Shown here in pieces: positions 45,370-56,600 of a stretch of 64,000 nt of DNA (position 1 is the stretch's first letter; the number at the start of each line of letters is the position of its first letter). The position numbers and the translations under genes were made by a program. Where the stretch lies: positions 52,501 to 116,500 of the forward strand of contig RPFO01001170.1 of NCBI GenBank assembly GCA_009746045.1, read 5' to 3'. Below the pieces are notes generated by a model. It was not told the DNA's origin. It did not search any database and saw only the letters and a list, made by a program, of their open reading frames with translations. The stretch comes from Mesostigma viride. Lineage: Eukaryota; Streptophyta; Mesostigmatophyceae; Mesostigmatales; Mesostigmataceae.

Positions 45370-48263
45370 AGACAAACCAGGAGGTTGCCCGGGGGTGAGC
45401 CCGTCACGTCTAGTGTAGCACAGAATACGAGCCGCGCCAAAATCTGCCCTCGTAAGCGGTACCCGAAAAGTGGCGCCAAATGCGATTTTTGGTGTGCGCG
45501 TGCACGAAAGTGACCGAATTCCGGGCGACAGGCATGGCGGTCTGGCAGGCCATGCTGAGCGTGTATAAAGGCACTATCAAGGCTGAAATTTTACGATTAT
45601 CCTCCTAGGTGTTATTCGATCCACCACTGTTTTTTTTTCGCCATAAAATTTGCGGAATCGAACAGCATGTTGCGTCATTCATAGGTGGGTGCCTGAATGG
45701 TCGCAGATTTTCTCTCGACCCCACCTGACCGCAGCAAAAAATTTTCCCGATGAAGTGCGCCCTAAGATCGGGGTTTCATCACAAACGCGCATTTTTTAAT
45801 TCTAAAGACTTTGACCGAACGACTTTCTTCATTACCGCTGCAATTTTTTTTTCCTGAGCTACCGCATATTTCCGACCAATTTCAAGGCTGCGTCAGGCTT
45901 GGCAGACCCATACTTCGTATATATCTGCGTTTGCCCGAACGTCATGTTTAATGCAGGCTTTGTGGACTCTAAAGACGCCCACGATGTTGGGGCTTTTATC
46001 AGCCTCTGGACATGCACAAACTGCGGTCAGCAGGTGAATGCCGGAACGACTTTCTGCGGCGGGGTGTGCGAAACAGACATCAAGCGCAAGGCAGACATGG
46101 ATACCTCCGAGCGGTATGTTCCCATATTCATATCTAGGGGCGAATTCACTCCTTGTTGAAGCCCTGACCTTGTCACGGATGAATATGTTACCAGTTCCCC
46201 ATCTCCGGAGTTTCTCTTTTGGTCATCTTCTTATCTTACGGGAAGTGCGTCATGAATCGTATAGCGAGCTACGGTTTCATGGCGAGCCTTTTCTTCACAT
46301 CAGCGACGTACAGGTTACCTTAGAGGCTAGGGATGTCAAGGAATTCTTCACACGGATATTAGGAGGTTGCATGATGGATTGCGGGCAAGATATTACGGGC
46401 TGGCTGGCAGCCTTGCAGCGCTATTGCCGCCGATGGCAATGATTTGCAGGCAGGGCTATGGATCACAAAGCTGTTGCTTTGCTCTAGTTGTACATGCTGC
46501 AATTTATTGGCATTGTGCTCACGGCAAGTAATGTTGCATGACATGGTTGACCACGAAGATTGATGGAAAACCAGAAGCAATTGGTGGCTTTCTTGGATGC
46601 TGATGGCTTCACACATGCTTGTGAGTCCATAAACCCACTGCATACGTGCCCACCATCTCTAAGCTGAAAGCATCTGCCTTCAACAAGCATCTTAAGACAT
46701 TCATGCACATGAGAACTGTCATGGTTTGTGGAGAGGGTGGCATATTGCGTGAGAGCGGAGAGAGGACAGTGGCCGGGCTATAGGCCAGCTACCTGTGCTG
46801 CCACACGGCCGGGCGGCAAACACTGATGCACAAGCTGCCTTGCACGCCAGCACCCAAGCTGCCTTACACGCCAGCACCCAAGCTGCCTTCACACCCCTGA
46901 ATGATGAGCAGAGGGCATCCTGGATGGCCGCATCCATGCAGTTCATGCAGTTCAGGCTGTGCGTGCTTACGGGTGGACAAGCCAATGGCGGGCTATTATT
47001 ACGCACGCTGCAACCAGCGCCAATGAAGCAACCCAAGCCTGCCCTCCTGATAGGTATGTGTGTTTTGTTTTCTCATGTCGTGTGCACAACCAGCCATCCT
47101 TTATTTTCCTATGATGCATGTTTGCAGAATTCTGGCAACCTGGCACATGGCCAAACTCCTCAATGTCAGGGGTGCGAGGGGTTGTTTGTCAAGAGGATAG
47201 ACACACGCACATGCTCAACAACTCTTGCTCCAATGCCACTGCCACTCACCCAGAAACTCAGGCACAACCACGCACGATCGCTAAGCTGCTAGCCAGAATC
47301 GCAGTCCTCACCAAAGTGAGGGATGGGGCACCAGCTAGTTTGACAGTCTGGCTGAGGACGTGCAGGAGTTGAATGACATTCTGAAGCAAGTAGTCACGGA
47401 TGGCTTGGAGAAACATGGTGAAGCATGCAAGGGCATGCATCTCATGCTGACAAGGGCCAGAGCAAGAGCATGAGCACAAGGCACGTGCCTGTGAAGAGGC
47501 CATTGGCCTTGCACTATCTGTTGAAGACAACTGCGGTATGGTGGCCAAGCGGCTCACCGGGGATGTGCAGTGGCTTCTTCATGCTAGGTATGATGGCGGC
47601 CAAGTGCAGTCCCTTTGGTGGCACATTTCAAGCCGGCAACCTCGAGGTAGCAACTGAGCAGTGTATGAGCTGTCTGGCTATGCACCACAGCGCTGGCTGA
47701 GGAGATCTAGTCCAACTTGGAAGCTGCATTGCCAGCAACGTGCCCCTATAACAGAGACAGGGACATGGGGACATCCATGGTGATGCAGAGGACCATGTGT
47801 GGCAACCTTAGTCAGGCGGGCCGGTTGCCAAGGGATGTGCTGCTACCGAATCAAGGCGCACAAAACACATCGCAACCATGCCGACGGCCGAGATGCCTGG
47901 CATGATTAGATTATTACATTGCCAAGCTGAGTTTGCGACTACCGTGCATGCTGTGGGTTTGAACTGATCATGCTAGCCAACGTGACAGCTGGCAGTTCTT
48001 ATGTCTAACAAGCCCCTACTTGAAAATTGCCTGAGCATGCACATATATACAGCCATGTCTAGCCACTGTTCATCATGTTCATATATCTTTGTCTATGTGT
48101 CACAAAAGTTGTGTTATATTATCTGTGCAAGGTCTGAACAGTTAGCAACACAGTTGGTGGGAGTTGGCCATACCGTTACAAAAGAACTTTGCATCCAAGG
48201 TTGAGTGATTAGCTGGAAACTGGCAGGTGTTGCATGGACCAGTGAACCCAATGACACTTGATG
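45370..48263. other. No certain gene; possible decayed coding sequence
   Basis: An 86-codon plus-strand frame at 45899-46159 has CTNCGQ and FCGGVC, a CxxC pair that could bind zinc, but I cannot place it in a family. The segment 46780-47900 has long but frame-broken coding-like stretches (for example 'ELNDILKQVVTDGL' near 47370) and an intron-like 'g|gtatgtgtg...ttgcag' at 47055-47127. A two-and-a-half-copy 27-bp repeat ('gctgccttacacgccagcacccaa') is at 46826-46890. Possibly a dead gene or transposase. Confidence 0.3.
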
Positions 48264-48795
48264 GACCTGAAGTTTTGTGCAATGTCTGAAATGATGATGA
48301 TTAACATGCGCGCTTGTTTTCAGCCTCAACTGAGCACATCTGGCATGGGAAACTGCAAGAAATGTGGCGGAAATGCAAAAAACGCACATTTTTGCTCACA
48401 TTTGCTAGCGAGCTGTCAATGAATGAAGTACAACGGACCTGAATTTTTGTGCAATGTCTACAATGATGATATTTAATATGCTTGCAAGTTTCCAGCCCCA
48501 ACTGAGCACATCTTGTATGAAAACTGTCATGAAATGTGTCTAAAAAACGCGAAAAACGCACATTTTTGCTAGCATTTGGTGGCATTTTGTTACCAAATAC
48601 AATACGATGGACCTGATTTTTTGTGCCATGTCTACATTTATGATGTGCAATGTGATTGCAAATTTCCAGCCTCGACTGAACACATCTTCTATGGAAACTG
48701 CAATGAGATGTGGTGAAACAGTGCGTTTTTGCTAGCATTTGGTGGCAGTTTGTCACCAAATGAGGTCAGATGACCATGGGACCTGGTGCACAGTT
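48264..48795. repeat. Tandem satellite of about 173 bp, three units plus a partial
   Basis: Units begin 'gacctga.tttttgtgcaatgtct' at about 48264, 48437 and 48610, with a truncated start at 48780. Each contains 'tttccagcc.caactgagcacatct', 'aaaaacgcacatttttgctagcattt' and 'ttaccaaat..aata'. About 75-80 per cent identity by eye. Non-coding. Confidence 0.8.
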
Positions 48796-49069
48796 GGTAG
48801 ACATGAGCATTAGCCTACCTGCAAATAGCCAGGCCAGGAGCTCTTTATTTGCATACTAAATGGTATTTGTTTATATTAAAATCTGGAAAGTTGCTAAAAA
48901 TAGACATGCATGCCAAAAATAGACCAACCGATGTCGGAAAAATTCTGGAAAGTCAAATTCCTTCTACTGGTGTCCTGGACATGCTGCCTACCAGTATCTA
49001 GCATGTTTGGACTCAATTTGCTCCATGTAGGGCTTATAAGGGCATTTTTTGGCACTTTCATACCGTTGT

Positions 49070-51220
49070 GCATGTCCATGCCGAGTCTATCACGAAAAGT
49101 CCACGGGTGGCGGCCCTGCCGCGCGCGGCTGGGGGCACGCCAGGTGAGGACATATCGCCCAGGCTGGGCGGGCTTGGTGCCAGCTAGTCTATCTGATATC
49201 TGATGTATCTACCTGATCTGTGCGGGCCAGGTGCCCGGCTAGGCCCAGGCGCCTGTGCCTAATAATGTGGGAAACATAGGGCAAATCAGCGTACAAATCC
49301 TCATTACTAATGTGCAAACCAAAGGGGATGTTAAGGGCCTTGCGCAGCATCTTGGTGGCGGCGCCGTCGAGTCGTTGCTCAAGCTCCTGCATCAGTGTCC
49401 ACGTCTCGGCGCCGTAGGTCAGGATCGTCAGAATGACGACCTTGAAGAGGTCACGCTTGACGATCCGGGGTAGGGCGGGGTTGCTCCACCAGCGGCGGTG
49501 GTCATGGAGGTGCGCCCACGCCATGCCGATCCGTGTCGTCATGTCGTCCTCGCAGTCGGGAAGCCAACTGCCGAGCAGCTTGAAGCGGCCTGAAGGAGGG
49601 TAGTTGACCTCGGCATCGTCTAAGAGGCGGAGTGTGGGTGGGGGCCCTGCCATGCCGAGGGCCAGGGCCTCCGTTTTGGGGCTGATTTCTAGACCAACCG
49701 CCCGAGCCTCGAGCGCCAGGCAGTCCAGCCAAAGTTGGGCAGACTCCGGCTTCTCGATGAGCGTGATGTCGTCGGCATAAATGAGGTCAGCTAGTAAATT
49801 CTGCTTCAATGTTAGTCGGCCCCCCTTCCCCAAGCTCGTTCGTGATCGCTAGGCCAGGGGCACGGCCTGCAATGCTAGCAAAGCGAGCACTGACGTGCCT
49901 GGCGCATAACATAATCCACTACAATAATAAACAGGTACGGCGACAGGACGCAACCCTGCCAGACGCCGGTCTGCAGTGGGCATGGCGGGGTAATGCCGTG
50001 TTGAGTGCGCACCGAAGTGGTCGACCCCTCATATGTACAGCGTGCGGAGGACGGTAATCAGGGGAGTGGGGACGCGAGCGCGAGCAAGTACAGCCCATAG
50101 AGCGTCCCAGAGGACAGAATCAAAAGCCTTGATATGAAGTCGACGAAGATCAGGATGGCGGGAAACTCACCAGGTTGCAGGAGAGCGATTTCCTCGAAGA
50201 GACGACGCGCGACGAAGATGGCCATGACGGTGTTGCGCCCAGGACGGAAGCCCATTTGACTTTCCCCAAGGTGACAGTCGAGAGCAGAACGAAGGCGGTT
50301 GAGGATCATGCGCATGCATGAACAACTTAAGTGCGGCGCTCTGGATGCAGACTCCTCTGTAGTTGGCGGGGTCGTCAGGGGAACCTTTGTTTTTGTACAG
50401 CATGATACGGTAGCTGTGCTGCCACTCAGGAATCGGCGGCGCGTCGGCAAGCAGGATCCGGTTGCAGACGTCAAGCAGGAACCCCGTGAGCGCCGTCAGC
50501 TTAATCACCGGGGCTGGGAGCTGGTCAGGTCCAACGGCGGCATAGAAGCGGAGTTGCTTGGCGGCGGTGCTCAGCTCGAGCTCGGTGAATGGCGGGAGCT
50601 CATTGGGGTCGGCCAGGGGTTCCGTCAGGGCTGGGTACATGTAGTCCTGCTCAGCGGCGGGCGGCGTGGGCGGCGCAGGGACGTCCGCCGGTGCTACTGC
50701 CAGGCGTGCGGTCGCCAGAGGGCCAAGCGGCGGAGGCGGCGGGGGGGCGCCGAGCAGCCGGGACTGGGAGGAATACCACTGGTCGAGCTGCTGCTGCGGT
50801 GAGCCAGAGAGCGTCCGCGGCGCCGGCTGCGCACCGCCGGCGGGCCGTTGGGCGCCGGTGACGCAGGCGGGTCCAGGCGTACTTGCCGTGCTGGTCCTTA
50901 AAGGTGGGCGAAGTACTCGCGGACATGAAGGTCTTCCTGCTCCTTGGTCGCCTGCCGGATGGCTGAGTGGTAATCGGCTTTGAGGCGGGCGTAGCGGGCG
51001 GGGTCGCTGTTGTCGCGCAGGGCTTGCCGGGCCTGGATGACGGCGGGGAGCCGGTGCAGGCTGGTGAAGCGCCTCGATCCATATTACTGGCAAACCAGGA
51101 GGCTGCCCGGGTGTGAGCCCGTCACGTCTAGGGTAGCACATGTCTATGCGGAGTCTATCACGAAAAGTCCATGGTGGCGGCCCTAGCTGCCGCGCGCAGC
51201 CTGGGGCACGCCAGGTGAGT
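49070..51220 (-). pseudogene. Second LINE ORF2 copy, frame-broken
   Basis: Reverse transcriptase relic on the minus strand. Part 1 (about 51080-50290) carries a proline-rich linker, FTELELSTAAKQLRFYAAVGPD and YKNKGSPDDPANYRGVCIQSAALKL. Part 2, in other frames, carries MGFRPGRNTVMAIFVARRLFEE, LIFVDF and, after more breaks, LIYADDITLIEKPESAQLW (49770), GSWLPDCEDDM, LTYGAETWTLM and HRRLGLAGHLARTDQVDT. It diverges from the 42.4-44.1-kb copy at most positions, so it belongs to an older subfamily. Direct repeats of about 80 bp ('gagtctatcacgaaaagtcca..gggcacgccaggtgag') flank it at 49075-49152 and 51143-51218, too long for a normal target duplication. Confidence 0.85.
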
Positions 51221-51479
51221 GACATTATTAACGGATATTGCTCCGAAATAGTCCAGTTCTTAGCACCTAGTCCAACGCAAGCTCCGTGGGCCCGTTGGGC
51301 CCATCCGGCCCTGCCGACGATCTGGAGGGGTTCCTTGCCATGCAGGCCAGAGCTCAACCACCTCCTCGCTATCCTGTGCAGCTTCTTCCAGCTAGCCAAC
51401 TGTTTTAGACATCGCCGCTAAGCTCCTCAACCCAATTAACCCGGCCTGCGCAGCCGGCAGCCACATCGATCGGCTCCCT

Positions 51480-52620
51480 CCCTCTGCAAGGATGACATCC
51501 GAGCAGTGCTGGAGGAGCACGTGACCTGGCCGCTGCAGCCGAGAAGATGACATTGATGACCACGGCGCTCAACACGGTGGAGGCCAAGGTCTCCAAAACG
51601 CGGAAACCAAGGTTGCCCACAAGCTTAATTCAACCTCAGCTCACGGCGCTGCAGACCACGGTGCAGGCGTCTGATGCACATGCCACCCTCCTCTCCCGCC
51701 TCAACCAGGTGGAGGGAAAGTGCGGCTCGCTCATGAAGAAGCTTGAAGCCAATACCCGCCCACACCGAGGCCCTGGCCACACAGGTCCCAAGGTCAGCGG
51801 AGCAGACGGCCACCATCGCATCCCAGCCACCGGCCCCGGCAGGATGCTGGCGACCTCCCGCCGCTCTCCTATGCGGACCTGCTGCGGTCAGCGACCGCCT
51901 CAACCACTGACGCCATCGCCACGAAACTCCAGGAGCTGGACGGGACCACCGCCAGGCCGAACAAAGGGAGGCCACCGACGTAACGCGCTCGCCGCGAATG
52001 CCTAGAGTGGTGCGCTGTGTCGCTTTCCCCAGAAGCCAGGTCGGAGACGTCAACCACCGTTGCCAACGAGCTCAAGGACCAGCTTCTTACCCTCATGGGC
52101 TTGGTAGGTGAGGTAGAACTGCGTGGGTGCCACCGCCTTCCCCACTCGAGGTGCACGGGACAAGGCGGCTCCCCCGCCAGTCCTGCTCACCTTTCCCTCC
52201 CCTGAGGACAAGCAGCGGTTCCTCTCTCGTCGCAAGAGGTTGCGCGGCCTCACCTGGACGCTGGACGACGACCTCAGTGACCCCCGCTCAGCAGCAGCAG
52301 CGACGCGACTTGTGGCCTGAATACTTCCACCACAAGCAGGCCCCTCAGATGCCCAAGGTGTACTGGAGGGGCACACATATATACTCAGTTTGGGGCCATG
52401 GGGCCCCTGACCTCCGCCTTCTTCAAGGAGTGTTGCCGGCTCCGGGAGGACCGGCTGGACCTGGAGGGCCAGCGGGCCCCATGGTCGGCGCGGACCTGGG
52501 CGTCATATTGGCGTCAGCGCTTGTCGGTGGCGCTGATTCGGGCCATGGCTGACATCATGCTCCGCCGTACGCGGGCTGATTTTGCGGTGCAGCAGGGCTA
52601 TTAGGTTCCTCCCGTTAGGC
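51480..52620 (+). pseudogene. LINE ORF1 relic, second copy, with start of ORF2 linker
   Basis: Plus-strand counterpart of 11490-10540: 'RLNQVEGKCGSLMKKLEA', then in other frames 'VGEVELRGCHRLPHS', 'PPVLLTFPSPEDKQRF' and 'MPKVYWRG'. At least three frame changes. Segment 52398-52604 (SAFFKECCRLREDRLDLEGQ) resembles the helical linker upstream of LINE reverse transcriptases. It lies head to head with the ORF2 relic to its left, so the two are separate insertions. Confidence 0.65.
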
Positions 52621-52754
52621 GTTTCCATTGGTCTTATCGTCGTATAGCGCTTTGACATGGCTCTGTATATAGGTTTATAGCTGGGCGTTTGCTTTGGTTT
52701 GAGTGATTTCACTCTGCTGTAAGTAATTATATTTTTATAACATATATACTCATT

Positions 52755-52905
52755 ACTCCTAGGTCATGGGTCTTCAGCAGCTCAGCCGAAAGGTGGTCGG
52801 CACCGACCGCCGCGTCGTACCGCAGGCGAGCAAGGGCACCGTCCAATTCCTCCAAAGTGAAGGGGTGGACGGCGTCGTTGGTTACGGCGTCAGCCTATAC
52901 CTAGA
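52755..52905 (-). pseudogene. LINE reverse transcriptase N-terminal fragment
   Basis: The minus strand encodes 'FTLEELDGALARLRYDAAVGADHLSAELLK', the segment before RT motif 1 in non-LTR retrotransposons. About 45 codons only. Confidence 0.7.
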
Positions 52906-53079
52906 CGTTATTGCATGGTTGTATTGCACCCACAGTGTTGCACCCCGGCACCACGGTGCGGAAAGAGCGCGCTCTGCACATGGCCTGCCCACGAATTGTG
53001 GCAGTGAGAGAAAATAGGCCGGGCGCCCTAGCTACCTCCTCGTTGTGTAGTGGGGTTGAAGGTTCCTTTACTCTGTATT

Positions 53080-53130
53080 GGCACCCACGTGACGCAGTCA
53101 CGTGCAAGCTTATTCATTCATTAATCAAAG
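53080..53130 (+). mobile_element. LINE 3' end with hairpin and ATTC/ATTA tail
   Basis: Perfect hairpin CACGTGAC-gca-GTCACGTG at 53087-53105 followed by 'attcattcattaatc'. The hairpin is the same as that at 44316-44334, here in plus orientation. Confidence 0.55.
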
Positions 53131-53407
53131 CCTACATGAGTCTGGCGAGTGTAGTCCTCCCCAGCAGCTGGCAGGTCCAAACTTGACCGGCCCGGCTGTG
53201 GGGGGCGCTTTTGTCAGCATTTCAAGTTTTCTCAACATGGCCCCTGTCACAGGCCATGCCAGCGTAGGCCATTCATGCCAGGAAAGTGAAACGAAACAGT
53301 ACTTTGGACAAACAAATTATAAATTATGCATGCCGAAATTCAGATTTCACGCCTGCGCTTATTGCCTCATGGTTGTAAGTCTATCAAATCCTCAGCGTAG
53401 AGTTCCC
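53131..53407. other. Short intergenic stretch
   Basis: 3' flank of the minus-strand gene that ends at 53408. Nothing recognised; a weak relative of the 'cagatttc..gcctgcgct' motif of 12060 is at 53341-53360. Confidence 0.4.
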
Positions 53408-53618
53408 TCAGCTGACCGTCACCGCTTGCCCGCCGCCACCCCCACCCCCACCCCCACCCCCTTGCCGCCCAGGCTGCCGCTGGCGGAGCTGCTGCATTGC
53501 CGCTTGTCGCGCCGCAATCGACCGCGCCTGCCCCGTCTGGCCACCTGCACCCCCGCCGATCGCGCCTCCGCCCCCTGCCGCCCCTGGCCCCCTCTTGCCA
53601 CCGACTGACCCTCCCCCT

Positions 53619-53677
<59 letters not shown>

Positions 53678-56600
53678 TGCTGCTGCAAAACTGTTGGCCA
53701 GGCCTGCCCGGAAGCCCTGGTGATGTGCCGGCAAGCCCGCCGGGCGAGCCCCATTCCCGCCACCTCCCGCGAGGCCGAGGCCGGCACCGGCACCGGCACC
53801 ACCCGCCGCCCTCATCGCCTGCTGCCGTTGCCGCCATGACGCCATGGCCGCCTGTCGATCCCCCCCAGGTTGGAACCCCGCGCCCCCCCCAGGTCGTTGG
53901 CTGAGGCCGCCGGCCGGCCCAACCTGTGGGCCTGACACCCCTGCTCCTCCTGCTCTTCCTGCTCCTGCTCCTCCTGCTCCTCCACCAGAGGCTCCTCCTC
54001 CTGCTGCTCCTCCACCAGAGGCTCCTGCTGCTCCTCCTCCTCCCGCTCCTGCAGCCGCTGCGAGAGCGCCCGCCATCTGGCGGCGTGCCATCTTGCGGCG
54101 TTTGCGCTTGGACATCTCGTCGGTTGTTGCCGCTGTCGCGGGACCTGCAAAAAAGGGGAGGAGGGCAGGGGGAGCCCGGAATGAACGTGAATGACTCGAG
54201 ATGATCATCCGTGCATCGTGACGGACATTACGCATCGCAAGGGTCACAATAAATCGTAATATGAGGGGGAAGAGACAGCATAGAGGGTGAGGGGGGGGAT
54301 AGGGGGAACTAACAGGGAACTTCGGGAAACAGGGGGGCAATAGAAGGAAAGTAATGGGAAATGGGCGGAGGGGGGATGAATACTAGGGAACCATGGGAGG
54401 ATACAAGATAAGGAAGATGGGGGATGAATACTAGGGAACCATGGGAGGATACAAGATAAGGAAGATGGGGGATGAATACTAGGGAACCATGGGAGGATAC
54501 AAGATAAGGAAGATGGGGGATGAATACTAGGGAACCATGGGAGGATACAAGATAAGGGAGATGGGGGATGAATACTAGGGAACCATGGGAGGATACAAGA
54601 TAAGGAAGATGGGGGTGGCAGGGAAGGACGAGCCTGGACCGCTGCCGCAACGAGTGAGAAAAAGTGGGCAACAAGGGGAAAGGTTGGGGAAACAAAGGGT
54701 GAGATCAAAGGGTAACAGGATGTCAATCACCCTAACTAAAACTTGAAACAAAAGCTTGAACAGATTCTTCCCAAACAGAATACTGTCCCAGCCATAGGTG
54801 GCCTGCTACGGCTTCGCAAGTTGGATTGTGATAATGTTGAGACGCGGTCTACGTGCTTTAAATGGGTCGTCCGTCGTCACGTACCGGCCGCATCAGGCAC
54901 GTACGGGTCTTCATCCCCCCCCTTCCCCCTGCGGCCACCCCTTCCCCTTCCCGCCGCTTCAAGTGGTCGACCAGCTTGGCTTTCTCCCCTGGAGTGAGCA
55001 CGTTGCTGAGCACGCGCTTGTTGCCGCCGCCCGCCACCGCAAGCGCCTGGCAGGGACAAACAGACAAGAGGAACGCAAAGGGTTTCATGCTTAGGGACGA
55101 GGGCTCAAGGAAGCCAGGGGCATGGGAGGATGAAGGATTCTTAATTTCGAAAAGCCTCCAATGGAAAAAGACAGGCACAGTAGAATTTTCCAACATTCGA
55201 TACCTAGCTCACCCACAAACGGGCACTAAAAGGAAACCCACAAACGGGAAACGATAAAACACCCACAAAATGGGCACTACTAAAGTACCCACAAAACAGG
55301 CACTAATCAAACACTCCAAATGGGCACTAATGATAAAGCACCCACAAAACAGGCACCAATAAAGCACGCACAAATAGGTACATATTGCCCACCCACCCAC
55401 CCACCCACCCACCCACCCACCCACCCACCCACCCACCCACCCACCCACCCACCCACCCACCCACCCACCCACCCACCCACCCACCCACCCACCCACCCAC
55501 CCACCCACCCACCCACCCACCCACCCACCCACCCACCCACCCCCCACCCACCCACCCACCCACCACCCACCCACCCACCCACCCACCCACCCACCCACCC
55601 ACCCGCCCACCCACCCACCCACCCACCCACCCACCCACCCACCCACCCACCCACCCGCCCACCCACCCACTAGCGGGCCATTGTTCAGCGCGCAGCTCAT
55701 CCACAAAGATGCACTATCCTATTACCACTTACAACAAGAACGCAAACTAGCAACGGACCACCCACCCAAAAGCTATGGACAAGCCAACCAATAAAGAACC
55801 CATAAGTGCAGACCAGTCACCTGCCGCCCGACATGCACGGAACGCCACCAACACAAACCACTTCACCACCCACACAAACAGACAGCGGACAAGCCACTCA
55901 TCCGCCCGCCCGCCCGCCTGCCCGCCCGCCCGCCTGCTCGCCCCTCCTTCCTTCCTTCCTTCCTTCCTTCCTTCCTTCCTTCCTTCCTTCCTTCCTTCCT
56001 TCCTTCCTTCCTTCCTTCCTTCCTTCCTTCCTTCCTTCCTTCCTTCCTTCCTTCCTTCCTTCCTTCCTTCCTTCCTTCCTTCCGCCCAACCGACTGACCA
56101 AGCGACCGGTTTACCGACCCACCGACCACCCACCCGCCCACCCATCCGCATGCGCCAGCAAATCACCCACCCACAAAGTGGGAGCACGTCAACCACCCAC
56201 ACATTGGGGCCAACACCACGACCCAACCTCAAGACCAACACAACCACCCACCCAACTGCGCAAAACACCAACCAACCTCGTCCCATCCACCCACGCACGC
56301 ACCGAGACACCAAGCGCCCCACCCACCTGCGCGGACCCTTCGCGGCCCGGCATCGTCCCGTGCGCTGTCGCCGACCAATTGAACCCCACCGTGAGGAACA
56401 GAAGCCCCGCAAACAGAATGATGGAGACGAGCGCCAGCTGGCTGCGCGGCGCGCGGCGCACAAACCCGCTCAGCCGCGGCGCCCGCGTCTGCGCGGTGGC
56501 CAGCGCCAGCATGACCCCCGTGCGGCCCGCCGAGACGCCCTTGTGGTACGCGGCCGCGCCGAGCTCCCGCCACGCCCTCACGTTGCCGAGCTCCCTCAGT

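Noticed and set aside
49075-51218. 80-bp direct repeats as target-site duplication of the LINE
   Set aside because: Too long and diverged for target-primed insertion; more likely part of the surrounding repeated DNA.
54244-54726. 160-codon frame with a SLSCILPWFPSIHPP repeat
   Set aside because: 48-bp tandem repeat inside intron 2 of the minus-strand gene.
55387-55670. Internal telomere-like repeat
   Set aside because: Unit is ACCC/GGGT tetranucleotide, not the TTTAGGG or TTTTAGGG type of green algal telomeres.
55209-56463. VGGW, THPP and EGRK repeat proteins
   Set aside because: Produced by (ACCC)n and (TTCC)n in intron 1 of the minus-strand gene.
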